Of a stretch of 64,000 nucleotides of DNA, positions 14,577-25,800 are shown piece after piece. The notes below the pieces were generated by a model. The model was not told the origin of the DNA. It was given only the letters and a program-made list of their open reading frames with translations, and did no database searches. This stretch comes from CAZODA01 sp964578485. GTDB taxonomy: Bacteria > Bacteroidota > Bacteroidia > Bacteroidales > Marinilabiliaceae. A program made the position numbers and the translations under genes. The DNA is taken from assembly GCA_964578485.1 (NCBI GenBank), contig CAZODA010000011.1, forward strand, positions 12,057 through 76,056, written 5' to 3'. The stretch's first letter is position 1. Every line of letters starts with the position of its first letter.

Positions 14577-17500
14577 ATGAATATAGATATGAAAATATTG
14601 AGAATATTATCCTTATTTGCAGCATTTTTGTTTGTAGCTCAATTTGCGCAGGCTCAAAAAATAGTGCTGGGAATCATCAAAGATAATCAAGGTTTGCCCC
14701 TGCCGGGGGTTAATATTTATGTCGTTAATCCGGCTGATCGACCAATTACCGGAACCACTACCGGTGCCGAAGGGGAATACCGTCTTGTTTTTCCGGATGA
14801 AGAAGGCCTTACTCTGGTTTATTCTTTTATTGGATTGAAAACACAACGGATCCCTTATATAGATCAATTCAGAGTGGATGTGGTTCTTGAAGAAGAAGAA
14901 TGGATGCTTGAAGGAGCTGAGATTGTTGCCAGAGCTACTGTACGTAACCAAGTAGGATTAACCGACAGGGAAGTTGTGGCATCTACCCAAAGAATCACAA
15001 CAGAGATGTTGAAGACAGCTCCTGTCTTATCTATTGAAGAAGCAATACAGGGTAGAATGGCAAATGTGGATATTCTTACAAGTGCAGAACCCGGAGCACG
15101 AAGTGCTATTCGGATTCGTGGTACTTCTTCATTGAATGCTTCTTCGGAACCTTTGATAGTAGTGGATGGGGTACCTTATCCAACCGAAATTGCAGATGAT
15201 TTTAATTTTGCCACTGCCAACGATGAGGATTTTGGAGCTTTGGTTAATATTTCACCTACCGACATTGAATCGATTGAGGTATTAAAGGATGCGGCAGCTA
15301 CTGCAATATGGGGGTCAAAAGGTGCCAATGGGGTATTGATCCTTACTACTAAAAAAGGACAGAGTGGGCGATCCCGTTTTAATTTTTCCTCTAAATATGA
15401 TTTGAGGAAAGAGCCTAATACGATACCTATGCTTAATGCGGCTCAATATGTAGCCATGATACAGGACGCTGTTTGGAACACAGTGAATGACAGGGGTTAC
15501 CAAGGGAGTCTGGGATATTTGTCATTATTATATGATACCAATGAAATAGGTTTTGATCCTAACTGGATTTATTTTAAAGAGTATAACCAGGATACTGATT
15601 GGCTTGAAGAGATTACGCAAACAGGGTATTCATTGGATAACACGTTTTCGATGACAGGTGGTGGCGATCGTGCTAATTATCGTTTATCACTGGGATATTT
15701 ATCTGAGGAGGGGACAACCATAGGAACCGGATTTGAACGTTTTAGTTCGTTATTGAGTATTAGGTACCGTTTTTCAAATCGTTTTAATATCACCACCGAT
15801 TTTTCCTTTTCCAATGCAGAAAGAGAAAGTTACTGGTCGAATCCTCGGGGACAGGCACTTACAAAAATGCCCAATATGAGTCCTTATTTTATTGGAGAAA
15901 ATGATGAAAGATTGAGTGAGTATTTTACCCCCAATGCATATTTTCAAGGAACTTTGGGTGGAATGGGAAGTACAGAGATCAAAAGCGGGGTGTTTAATCC
16001 TCTTGCTATGGTTAACGAATCCATCAATAATACTTCATCCACCAATAGTAGGTTTGTTTTCAATCTTAATTATAAATTACTTGATAATCTTGATTATTAC
16101 GGTATTGTAGGCTTAGATATTCGGAAAAACAAGAATAAACGATTTTTACCACAGAGTGTTACAGGTGTAACATGGACGGATGCTTGGTTTAACAGAAGTG
16201 CCGATATGATTTCTGATAATGTTTATTTAAATACAGATAATAAACTTATATATCGTTATAATCTTGCCAATATCCATCAATTTATTCTAACCGGAATTTT
16301 TCAAACTTCGGAAAGTATATCCTCAAGTTACAGAAGTGAAGTGAGCGGGAATGCATCACCATCAACATCTGATCCAACTGCCGGTGGTAATATTGCCGGT
16401 ATGGATTCAGGAACCAGTCGTTCGCGACAGCTTGGTTTTATTGCTAATGCCCACTATTCATTATTTAACCGCTATATGTTTAATGCAGGATATCGACGGG
16501 AAGCCAATTCCAGTATGGGGGCTAATAATCGATGGGCAGGTTTTCCTACCTTAGGCTTTGCCTGGCATTTGAGCGATGAGTATTTTATGGAAGCGCTTGA
16601 TTGGCTTAGCACTTTTAAGCTGAGGTTCAGTTGGGGGCAGAGTGGAAATGCTCCGCGTGGGTCATACTCGTATATTGGTGCATTTAGTCCCATTACACCC
16701 GGTTATATTGATAATATAGCTATTGAACCGGTACGCATACAATTGGATAATTTAAAATGGGAAACTGTAACACAAACTAATGTGGGAATTGATTTTTCAT
16801 TAATAGAAGATCGTTTGCGTTTCACATACGATTGGTATGATAAGATCACCAGCGATATGTTACAAACAAATGTTGGCTTACCTACATCAACCGGGCACAG
16901 TAAAGTTAATTGGTTTAACTCCGGAAAAATGTCGAATAAGGGATGGGAGTTCCGCGTTGATTATGATTTTCTTAGAACATCCGACTGGACAGCTTCAGTG
17001 AATTTTAATATAGCGCAGAACAAAAACGAAATTATTGAGTTGCCCGAAAATCTGACTTACTATTCTTATAATTTTGATAATGGGAATTATGCGTTTCAGG
17101 TGAAAGAGGGTAATCCCCTTGGAGCTTTTTACGGATATAAATATGAAGGAGTATATCAGAATATCGATGACACCTATGCTCGCGATATTGATGGCAATCT
17201 TATCTTGGATATTAGTGATAAACCGGTTTACATTAGAAACGGAGATTTGAGAGTATATCCCGGTGATGCCAAATATACTGATATCAACGGAGATGGTGTG
17301 ATAGATCAGAATGATATTGTTTACCTGGGTAATTCCATGCCTATTGCCACAGGTGGTGGCGGAGTAATGCTTAAATATAAAAACATTTCGATGAGTGCTT
17401 TTTTTCATGGAAGGGCAGGACAAAAGGTAATCAATCAGACCCGTATCAGCACTGAGAATATGCGTGGAACAGCTAATCAAAGTACTGCGGTTCTTAGACG

Positions 17501-17843
17501 TTGGAGACATGAAGGAGATGATACTGCTATTCCACGTGCTTTATATGATACAGGGTATAATTATCTGGGGTCTGATCGTTTTGTGGAAGATGCTTCTTTT
17601 TTGAGGCTGAAAACACTTACTTTCAGATATCAGTTTCCATCTAACTTTTTATCACGTTGGTTGATTGAACGAATGGAGATATATTCAACTATATATGATT
17701 TATATACCTGGACCAATTATACCGGCCAGGATCCGGAAGTTTCGTTGTCAACACAGGATGGAGTAGCTTATCTTATTGCTCGTGATCGATCTTATACCCC
17801 TAAACCCGTTAGGGTTGCATTTGGGTTAAATATTGCATTTTAA
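14577..17843 (+). CDS. SusC-family TonB-dependent outer membrane transporter 1
   Basis: A 1088-residue transporter (a start at ATG 14589 would give 1084). After the signal peptide (ending QFAQAQ) comes a carboxypeptidase-regulatory-like domain (about 28-105, with GLPLPGVNIYV). The plug domain (about 120-240) contains IRIRGTSSLNASSEPLIVVD, IESIEVLKDAAATAIWGSKG and GANGVLILTTKKG, the SusC family signatures. The rest is the 22-strand barrel with a calcium-loop-like DINGDGVIDQNDI segment and a final VRVAFGLNIAF ending in phenylalanine. It imports oligosaccharides in complex with the SusD protein encoded 12 bases downstream. Confidence 0.95.
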   Translation: MNIDMKILRILSLFAAFLFVAQFAQAQKIVLGIIKDNQGLPLPGVNIYVVNPADRPITGTTTGAEGEYRLVFPDEEGLTLVYSFIGLKTQRIPYIDQFRVDVVLEEEEWMLEGAEIVARATVRNQVGLTDREVVASTQRITTEMLKTAPVLSIEEAIQGRMANVDILTSAEPGARSAIRIRGTSSLNASSEPLIVVDGVPYPTEIADDFNFATANDEDFGALVNISPTDIESIEVLKDAAATAIWGSKGANGVLILTTKKGQSGRSRFNFSSKYDLRKEPNTIPMLNAAQYVAMIQDAVWNTVNDRGYQGSLGYLSLLYDTNEIGFDPNWIYFKEYNQDTDWLEEITQTGYSLDNTFSMTGGGDRANYRLSLGYLSEEGTTIGTGFERFSSLLSIRYRFSNRFNITTDFSFSNAERESYWSNPRGQALTKMPNMSPYFIGENDERLSEYFTPNAYFQGTLGGMGSTEIKSGVFNPLAMVNESINNTSSTNSRFVFNLNYKLLDNLDYYGIVGLDIRKNKNKRFLPQSVTGVTWTDAWFNRSADMISDNVYLNTDNKLIYRYNLANIHQFILTGIFQTSESISSSYRSEVSGNASPSTSDPTAGGNIAGMDSGTSRSRQLGFIANAHYSLFNRYMFNAGYRREANSSMGANNRWAGFPTLGFAWHLSDEYFMEALDWLSTFKLRFSWGQSGNAPRGSYSYIGAFSPITPGYIDNIAIEPVRIQLDNLKWETVTQTNVGIDFSLIEDRLRFTYDWYDKITSDMLQTNVGLPTSTGHSKVNWFNSGKMSNKGWEFRVDYDFLRTSDWTASVNFNIAQNKNEIIELPENLTYYSYNFDNGNYAFQVKEGNPLGAFYGYKYEGVYQNIDDTYARDIDGNLILDISDKPVYIRNGDLRVYPGDAKYTDINGDGVIDQNDIVYLGNSMPIATGGGGVMLKYKNISMSAFFHGRAGQKVINQTRISTENMRGTANQSTAVLRRWRHEGDDTAIPRALYDTGYNYLGSDRFVEDASFLRLKTLTFRYQFPSNFLSRWLIERMEIYSTIYDLYTWTNYTGQDPEVSLSTQDGVAYLIARDRSYTPKPVRVAFGLNIAF

Positions 17844-17855
17844 TCAATTACATCG

Positions 17856-19364
17856 ATGAAAATGAAAAAGAATTTTAAGATATTAATGTTGGGTGTTTTA
17901 GCAGTTTTGTTGCTAACTGCATGTAATGACTGGTTGGAGTTGCATCCCGAAAATGAACAGATCAGTGATAGCTTCTGGGAGACTAAAGAAGAGGTAGAAG
18001 CTGTTTTATCTGCCGGATATGTAAAACTTAGAAGTTCAGTAGAATACCTATATGTTTGGGGTGAAGTTAGAGCCGATGGAGTTGACTTATTTGGAATTAC
18101 TGTTGATGATAACATTCGTGCAGCTAACAGAATTCGCCAGATGGATATTTTGCCCAACAATAGATATGCCAAATGGGAGCCAATGTATAAGATAATTAAC
18201 ATGGCTAATTCTATTATTCGTTATGCACCTGAGGTGGTTGAAAAAGATGCTTCTTTTACGCCACAAGAGATGCAGTCATTTCTGTCGGAGGCTTATTTCC
18301 AGAGAGCCTTGGCTTATTTTTATCTGGTAAGAGTTTTTAAAGAGGTCCCATTGATTTTGGAGCCTTATGTTCGTGACGATTCTGAGTATGAAGTGGCTAA
18401 GTCGTCCGAATCGCTTATTCTCAATCAGATAGTAAGTGATTTGGAAGAAGCATTAGGAGCTGCCAAAGAGTTTTTTCCTGAAATTGATGATGAAGTATTA
18501 TTAAATACTAAAGGGCGTGCTACCAAATGGGCTATTTACGCTTTGCTGGCAGATATATATCTTTGGCAGGGGGAGTATGATAAGTGTATTGAAGCTTGTG
18601 ATGCTATCATTAATTCAGGGCGTGTTGGATTAATTACAAAGAACAATTGGTTCAGTAACTTCTTTCCCGGCAATTCCAATGAGAGTGTATTTGAAATTCA
18701 ATATTCCTATATGCGGCAGCAAACCAATAGTTTTTTAAGCTGGTTTAATACTCAAAAAAAATATATCATTTCGACGAATAATCTCCTGAAATTTCAGGAT
18801 ACCCAGACACTTGGCGATATACGTGGTTTGGATGCCTCTTATACCGATGATTTTCGAATTTGGAAATATATCGGAAATGAAATACGGGTTAGCGATATTA
18901 GTAATAGGCTCAGTACAGAAAATGATCAGAATTTTATTATCTACCGACTGGCTGATATTTTGTTGATGAAAGCAGAGGCATTGGTAATGAAAGGAAATGC
19001 CCATTATGGAGAAGCAACAAAAATTATTGCACGGGTGCGTGCCAGAGCAGGAATTGAAGAAGACTTAGTTGCCGCTTCTACAGAATTGGATATGCTGATT
19101 ATGATACTGGATGAACGAGCACGTGAATTATTTTCTGAAGGCAAACGCTGGTTCGACCTTTTGAGAGTAGCCCGGCGTAATGATTATGAGTATAAAAATT
19201 ATATGATTAGTCAGGTGCTTACTGTGGTACCTTTAAACAGTGTAGCGATTGTCACTTCAAAGTTAATGGACGAAAACAGTTACTACCTGCCAATTCACCG
19301 CGATGAGCTGAATAACAACCGGTTACTGGAACAAAACCCATATTATGCCGGGTTAGAGAATTGA
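17856..19364 (+). CDS. SusD/RagB-family glycan-binding lipoprotein 1
   Basis: A 502-residue lipoprotein: signal peptide with lipobox LLLTAC (cysteine at about residue 24), then DWLELHPENEQISDSFWETK, the typical SusD beginning. The helical tetratricopeptide-like core runs from about 80 to 250 (AEAYFQRALAYFYLVRVF-type helices) and the conserved C-terminal half includes LADILLMKAEALVMKGN and ARELFSEGKRWFDLLR. SusD forms the lid of the SusC transporter. It belongs with SusC 1. Confidence 0.95.
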   Translation: MKMKKNFKILMLGVLAVLLLTACNDWLELHPENEQISDSFWETKEEVEAVLSAGYVKLRSSVEYLYVWGEVRADGVDLFGITVDDNIRAANRIRQMDILPNNRYAKWEPMYKIINMANSIIRYAPEVVEKDASFTPQEMQSFLSEAYFQRALAYFYLVRVFKEVPLILEPYVRDDSEYEVAKSSESLILNQIVSDLEEALGAAKEFFPEIDDEVLLNTKGRATKWAIYALLADIYLWQGEYDKCIEACDAIINSGRVGLITKNNWFSNFFPGNSNESVFEIQYSYMRQQTNSFLSWFNTQKKYIISTNNLLKFQDTQTLGDIRGLDASYTDDFRIWKYIGNEIRVSDISNRLSTENDQNFIIYRLADILLMKAEALVMKGNAHYGEATKIIARVRARAGIEEDLVAASTELDMLIMILDERARELFSEGKRWFDLLRVARRNDYEYKNYMISQVLTVVPLNSVAIVTSKLMDENSYYLPIHRDELNNNRLLEQNPYYAGLEN

Positions 19365-19475
19365 TTGATAATAATATTGAAAACGATTGTTGTTACAAAG
19401 GAACAGAATAGAACAAAAACTCAGGAAGTTGTTTAATCAGGCAATACAATTGTTTTCGACCGTAATTTTTAAGTC

Positions 19476-21074
19476 ATGAAGAAATTATATGCAATATTAT
19501 TTGTTTGGGTCTTAGTGTTTTCATGCTCCGATCCTTATGAGGATGATATCACACTCGTTTATGAGGCCTTTCCGGTGGCAACTCATATTGAGGGAATACC
19601 TGAAAAATTTTCCGAATGGACTGCCTTGTTGCGACATGCAGGATTGTTTAACACCATGAATTTAAAGGTAAATTACACCTGTTTTATTCCTGAAAATGAT
19701 GCGATGCAACGATATTTGAATAATAATGGTTATTCAGAAGTAAGCGATATACCGGCTAAGGAAGCTGCTTTTCTGGTTAAGTATCATACTATTCAGGGAA
19801 CTGAATATTCACAATCATTCTTTGCAAATGGCGTTTTGCCCGACACTACTGCCACCGGAGATTATATACGGATAGAGATTCGAGAAGGGGGATTAAATGC
19901 TATTTATGTTAATGGAGAAGCCCGCATTAGGAGTCTTGACATAGAGGCTACCAATGGTATTATCCATTCTCTTGAAGAGGTACTCATTCCTGTAAACGAA
20001 ACTGTATGGGATAGACTCGACACCGACGAATTTACAATATTTCAAGAAGCTGCTAAAGCTACTGATTATGCTGAGATGCTGAATACTATCAGCTTTCCGG
20101 TTTTTCAGGAAGAACTTGGTTATTATATTCAACGTCGTCGATTTTTCACCTGTTTTGCTGTGCCGGATGAAGTTTTTCAGCAGCATAATATTAGTAACTT
20201 GAATGATTTGGTTCAATTTGTTGGAGCCGATACTAATTATAAGGACAAAGAGAATGAATTGAATCGCTTTATTGCCTATCATTTGTTAGATCAACAATTG
20301 GGATATTCTACATTGGCAGAGTTTCAAGATGATGCAGCATCCAAGAATTTGGCTACAATGGCTAAAAATGAGCTGATCAATGCTTCTGAAGTGAACGGTG
20401 AATTTTATATTAATTTTAATAGTGGTGATAAAACAGGTGTACGGATTGTTCAAGAGAATATAAGTGCCAAGAATGGTATGATTCATATTGTAGATAATTT
20501 GATGCCTATTAAAACACCACCTTTAACCAAGGTGATTTGGGAATTGACCAATTATGCAGAAATAGCTTCTTTGTTTACCGGAAATTATCAGAATTCAGGA
20601 CTGACCTCAACATTTTTGGGCCAGATTAAGAAGGGCGATGTTTCGATATATAATTGGGAAGCAATGCCGGCTGAACAAAATGATTATGCTGTGCAATATT
20701 ATGTTGCTAACAGAAGTAATACAACACCTCATAATATGATGAATCATGATTGTTTATTATTGAGGTTGGGATTATATGGCTGGATTGAACTGGAAACACC
20801 CCCTATTGTGAGAGGAACATATCGGGTTCATGTTCATTTTTTGAGTGATTCACAAAGAGGTTCTTCAGGAAAATTTATGACTATTTTAAATGGCCAATAT
20901 CTCGGATCAGAAATTACAACGCACGGATTATCGTCGGCCGACAGATTGGAATCGGCGGTGATGGGTATTGTTAGTTTTGATGAAACTACTACGCACACCC
21001 TACGCATATTGGCAACAGACAATAGTCCCTTATATATTGATCATATTGAATTTGAACCACCACCAAGTAAGTAA
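19476..21074 (+). CDS. fasciclin-domain lipoprotein with beta-rich C-terminal domain (first)
   Basis: A 532-residue lipoprotein; lipobox VFSCSDP places the cysteine at about residue 15. Two FAS1-like units follow (about 25-175 with NYTCFIPENDAMQRYLNNNG, and 180-345 with FFTCFAVPDEVFQQ). Residues 350-532 look like a separate beta-sandwich, with GTYRVHVHFLSDSQRG and a C-terminal PLYIDHIEFEPP, similar in style to galactose-binding or CBM-like folds. In its position after SusD it probably acts as the surface glycan-binding protein. It may share one transcript with the genes on both sides (111- and 61-base gaps). Confidence 0.78.
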   Translation: MKKLYAILFVWVLVFSCSDPYEDDITLVYEAFPVATHIEGIPEKFSEWTALLRHAGLFNTMNLKVNYTCFIPENDAMQRYLNNNGYSEVSDIPAKEAAFLVKYHTIQGTEYSQSFFANGVLPDTTATGDYIRIEIREGGLNAIYVNGEARIRSLDIEATNGIIHSLEEVLIPVNETVWDRLDTDEFTIFQEAAKATDYAEMLNTISFPVFQEELGYYIQRRRFFTCFAVPDEVFQQHNISNLNDLVQFVGADTNYKDKENELNRFIAYHLLDQQLGYSTLAEFQDDAASKNLATMAKNELINASEVNGEFYINFNSGDKTGVRIVQENISAKNGMIHIVDNLMPIKTPPLTKVIWELTNYAEIASLFTGNYQNSGLTSTFLGQIKKGDVSIYNWEAMPAEQNDYAVQYYVANRSNTTPHNMMNHDCLLLRLGLYGWIELETPPIVRGTYRVHVHFLSDSQRGSSGKFMTILNGQYLGSEITTHGLSSADRLESAVMGIVSFDETTTHTLRILATDNSPLYIDHIEFEPPPSK

Positions 21075-21216
21075 AGTCGTATGGTTTATCTGTACAAAAT
21101 AAAGAAGCTTAACACATATTTAACAGGCTGTTGAAATGGATAGAATAATAAATATTATAAATAGAATAAATTACAAACCGGGCTCTTCGTCAGATGTAAT
21201 TTTCAGATCAAAACGG

Positions 21217-22818
21217 ATGATATCATCCTGGGTGATATCGGCATTGATCTTTGGAGGCTTGTTCTTGTTTATTTCCGGATGTTCCGATAATTGGAATTCT
21301 CATTATAAAAGTGAGCTGATAAGTGAGGATGTGTCGGATATGACTTTGTATGAGTTTTTTCAGGGCGAGTCAAGCTATCGTGATTTTTTTACCATGCTGC
21401 AGGAGGCCGGAATTGATGAAGAGTTAAGTAGAGATCAGTATCTGACAGTTTGGGCAATAAAAAATGATAATTTCAATATTGAAGACATGGGCGGGATTGA
21501 GCCTGATCATGTAGCCAAGTATCACATGAATTACCTTGCCTTTGGTACCACTAACCTTAAGGATGGATTAAGAATTCAGGCCTTGAACGGAATTTATTTG
21601 ACCATTAGTCAGGATGATAATACCAGTTATGTGAATGATGCACCAATTGTTTCTTCCATGCGGTTTTCTAACGGGGTGGTACATGAAATTGAAGAGATGC
21701 TGATCCCTATGGTTAATATGTTTGAATATATCACTTTATTGGAGGATGATCATTCAATTATCAAAGATTCTATAATAACATATAATCGTCAGGTGTTTGA
21801 TAGGATGCGGAGTGTTCCCATAGGAGTAGATGAAACCGGTAATACCATTTACGATTCAGTGTTTTATACTTCAAATCCATTATTTGAGAATGCCGATTTT
21901 AGTTCAGAGTTTAGTCAGTTTACTTTGTTCCTTCCCAGTAATGAAGTGATGAACGCCTGTTTTGCTAAACTTGGAGAACAGTATGCATTAATGGGACAAC
22001 AATTTTCATTGGAAGACTCCATATTGGCACTTGATTGGATAAAGAAAGCAATTTTTCATGAAGGTGTTATTAATGATTATACTGCTGTTTTGGACCTAAA
22101 TTCACCCTTTGGAAAGGTTTGGCGAACTACAGTGCAAAAAGTTGATGAGCTAAGCTTTCGGCCGGTAAGCAACGGTGTTGTTTATGATATTACCGAAATG
22201 AAGGTCCCTAATAATGTTATTATTAGTAGGATTAAGTCCCTTGTTTATTATTACACACATTTGACCGAACAACAGCAGGAAGAATTATACACATTAAAAG
22301 GTGTGACTTCGCATAGGGTTTTTCAAGCTGATGTATCTCCCATAGAAGGATTTTACTATTGGATGTTTGAGGTTTCCGGTGATCCGGAATCTGAAGAAGA
22401 ATTTTCTGTAGAATTCCTGCCACTCGATTATAATGCAGATTCAGATATAGTATCGATTATGCAAATTCCTCCCGGAGAATATAACTTGTATATGGGCTTT
22501 AGAAGTCTTCAACATCCTTATTTGGATATTTATTTTCACCAAGGATCGGATCCTATTCCGGAAGATATAGAGCCGATTGGTTTAAATATCCCTGCCAGTC
22601 AGTCAAATCCATGGAATTACGACCGATACAATGATACCGACCCGAATATTGCAAGATGGAATGGACTGGGAGGATTGGTAGGAGTGGTCAACATTGAAGG
22701 TGAAGAGATGAGCACATTCCGCATTAAAGTAAAATTTAACAGCTTACAGGCTGTAGGTTCTCCAAAGAGGTTCCAGATATATCATTGGGCATTGCGACCA
22801 ACAGCTAATAATTATTAG
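21217..22818 (+). CDS. fasciclin-domain lipoprotein with beta-rich C-terminal domain (second)
   Basis: I chose the ATG at 21217, giving 533 residues beginning MISSWVISALIFGGLFLFIS with a lipobox (ISGC); an upstream ATG at 21136 would put 27 polar residues before the signal. Two FAS1-like units are recognisable, more divergent than in the preceding gene (QFTLFLPSNEVMNACF is the clearest). The C-terminal third holds a beta-rich domain with PPGEYNLYMGFRSLQHPYLD, comparable to the previous protein. It is 38 bases upstream of the second SusC, so it may be the binding protein for that system. Confidence 0.72.
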   Translation: MISSWVISALIFGGLFLFISGCSDNWNSHYKSELISEDVSDMTLYEFFQGESSYRDFFTMLQEAGIDEELSRDQYLTVWAIKNDNFNIEDMGGIEPDHVAKYHMNYLAFGTTNLKDGLRIQALNGIYLTISQDDNTSYVNDAPIVSSMRFSNGVVHEIEEMLIPMVNMFEYITLLEDDHSIIKDSIITYNRQVFDRMRSVPIGVDETGNTIYDSVFYTSNPLFENADFSSEFSQFTLFLPSNEVMNACFAKLGEQYALMGQQFSLEDSILALDWIKKAIFHEGVINDYTAVLDLNSPFGKVWRTTVQKVDELSFRPVSNGVVYDITEMKVPNNVIISRIKSLVYYYTHLTEQQQEELYTLKGVTSHRVFQADVSPIEGFYYWMFEVSGDPESEEEFSVEFLPLDYNADSDIVSIMQIPPGEYNLYMGFRSLQHPYLDIYFHQGSDPIPEDIEPIGLNIPASQSNPWNYDRYNDTDPNIARWNGLGGLVGVVNIEGEEMSTFRIKVKFNSLQAVGSPKRFQIYHWALRPTANNY

Positions 22819-22856
22819 AAAATTTAGATGATTGCTTGTTTAATATATAAGAACAG

Positions 22857-25800
22857 ATGATGACACATTTAAGGATGATTTTTGGGATAACCGTTTGTTT
22901 TTTGTTTTTGGGGGTAAATCCTTTGACCTCTCAAAACACCCATGTTATCACGGGAAGGGTAGTAAACCCTTATGACGGTGTACCGATTGAAGGGGCCCTT
23001 GTTTCAGCAACGGGGGTAGCCGAACCGGTTTCAACGGATGATGAGGGCTATTTTGCCATAAATGTCCCGGCATTAAAGGGTGAGGTGTCTGCCTGGGCTT
23101 CAGGTTTTTATACCAGCATTCAGTCTTTGTTTGAACAAACAGAATTTCATTTTGTGCTGATTCCTGAAGTCAAAATCAATTACAATGAAGATTTGGTGTT
23201 GCCATTTCGAAGGGGCTTTCTCCGAAGCAAGGCAACCAATGCAATAAATATTGGAAAGTTGGAATTTCGCGATGGGAATTTGACCGTTGACGAAGCATTG
23301 CAAAATGTATTTCCCGGCTTACAAGTGATCAATAAAAGTGGAATGCCCGGTGAAGGAAGTTATATGAGTTCCCGGGGTATTGGTTCTTTTGTTGGAAATA
23401 CCTCTCCTTTAATTGTTATTGACGGAGTACCTTATTTACCTGACATGAGAGGATCACCGATAATTAATGGCTTTACAGGAAATATATTTAAAGCTATCAG
23501 TCTTTCCGATATTAGCAATATCTCCTTTCTAAGAGGTGCAGATGCTGCCATTTATGGCTCTTTGGGTGCTAATGGTGTTATTATGATCGAGACAGATGAT
23601 GCAGCAGATTTGGATACACAGGTGGAGTATATTGCTCAGTTTGGAATAGCCTCTAATGTTCGTCAACTTCCGGTGTTAGGTGTTTCGGATTATAAAACTC
23701 ATATTGGTCAGATTTCAATGACGCGTTATGATGATATGGCCGATATTCTTGAATATTTTCCATACTTGCGTGATAACCCTGATTATTATTTTAATTATCT
23801 CTATAATAATCAAACCGATTGGCAGAGTGAAATTTTACGGCCTGCATTTGTAACAGAAAATCTGGTAAAAATTAAGGGTGGGGATGCCATTGCCCGTTAC
23901 GATCTCTCATTTGGCTATATGGATCAGCAAGGGGTGATTGATAATACCGGTTTTAACCGCTATCATATGCGGCTGAATTCAAACATTAATGTTAGTCAGA
24001 AAGTCAACTTATTTGCCACTATGTCCTTAGCCTATATGACCAATAATTTACAGGAGCAGGGAATTTCTGTAGAAACCAATCCATTATTGTCGGCTATGGC
24101 TAAAGGGCCATTGTTTCATCCATATCAAAAAGATGCAGCCAATAATATTATGCCCGATTATGCTGTTATTCGTAATGTTGATGGAAATATTTTGGTAAAT
24201 AATGCTGTTACCAACCCGCTTGCTTTGGTGAATACATCAGATATAGTAGCACAAGGATATGATGTGTTGATGAATGGTGGCATCAATTACTCTTTTTCTG
24301 ATCAGTGGAAAATGACGGGCATAGTTGGACTTTACCATAATTATAATAGGGAAGAGGTATTTTTCCCCGGTCGAACTAATCAAGCTATTATGCCATTGGT
24401 TGGAGGACTGGCTGAAAATACTGTGCGTATGGGGATTGGAGAGGCCTTTAATGTCTATTATAATTTAAATTCAGCTTATTACATGAATTTGGGCAAGCGT
24501 CATCATTTTAATTTTGTGGGTGGTGTTCAAGGAGTTGTTTCTCGTCGTGAATTTGATGCGGGTGAAGGGCGTAATACCAGCTCTGACTTTTATAAAACAC
24601 TGGGCAATGTTAATATCAGTGGTCGGGCTTTTACAGGTTATATTGATAAATGGAATTGGATGAATTTCTTTCTCAGTTCTAGCTATTCGTACAGTAATTT
24701 ATTGTCTGCAGGATTAACTGCATCATTGGATGGAAGCTCTGTGTCCGGGCCGGATGCTACTCGTTTTGGGGTGTTTCCTGCTGTAAATGTTGCTTGGCAT
24801 ATTAAGAATATGCCATTTTTGTCCGATTCTGAAAATGTGAATCGTTTAAATGCACGTGCTGAATATGCAGTAACAGGAAATAGTAATTTTTCATCCATCT
24901 ACAGTGAATATTATTATAGAAATCAAGTATTCAAGGAGGTTTCGGGTATTGTTCGTGCAGGCATTCCCAATACTGAGCTCAGGTGGGAAAAAAACACCAC
25001 TCTTAACATAGGAATAGATGTATCATTGTTCCGTCATCGCTTAGATATGGTTCTTGATTTTTATAACCGTAATTCTTCAGATGTAATTATAAACCGACAG
25101 ATACCCTCTCAGTTTGGAACCAATGAAATGTATGATAATTTGGCAGAAATTCGCAATAGAGGGATAGAAGCCGGACTTCAATATTACATTTTATCTGAAA
25201 AGGATTATGACTGGGTAATTGGGGGTAATATCGCATTCAATAAAAATGAGATTATGAGTTTGGGTGGACAGAAAGATATTATCATGGAATTTTTGGATGG
25301 CTCAGCTCTTATATCTAAAGAGGGAGCTTCTGCTTATAGTTTTTACGGTTATAAAACTAATGGGGTTTATGCCAGCTCTACTGAGGCTAAAGCAACAGGA
25401 ATGGTGGATTATGCAGGCAGACCCTTTCGGGCCGGAGATATTCGCTTCCTTGATCTGAAGGGCAATGACAATATTTTGGACAATAGCGACAGAGATATCA
25501 TCGGAGATCCTAATCCTGACTTCTTTGGCAGATTTTATACTTCCGTAGGTATTAAGCGCTTTCGTTTAACGGCCAATTTTATCTATAGTTATGGTAACGA
25601 AGCCTATAATGCTGTAAGGAGAGAGTTTGAATCGATGAAAAATTTTAATAATCAGTTGACATCTGTTATACATAGTTGGAATACTGAAGGCCAGCTTACT
25701 GATATGCCGAGGGCTGAATATGGGGATCCTATGGGTAACAATAGATTTTCAGACCGATGGATTGAGGATGCCTCTTTTATTAAATTGAAGGAACTTACAT

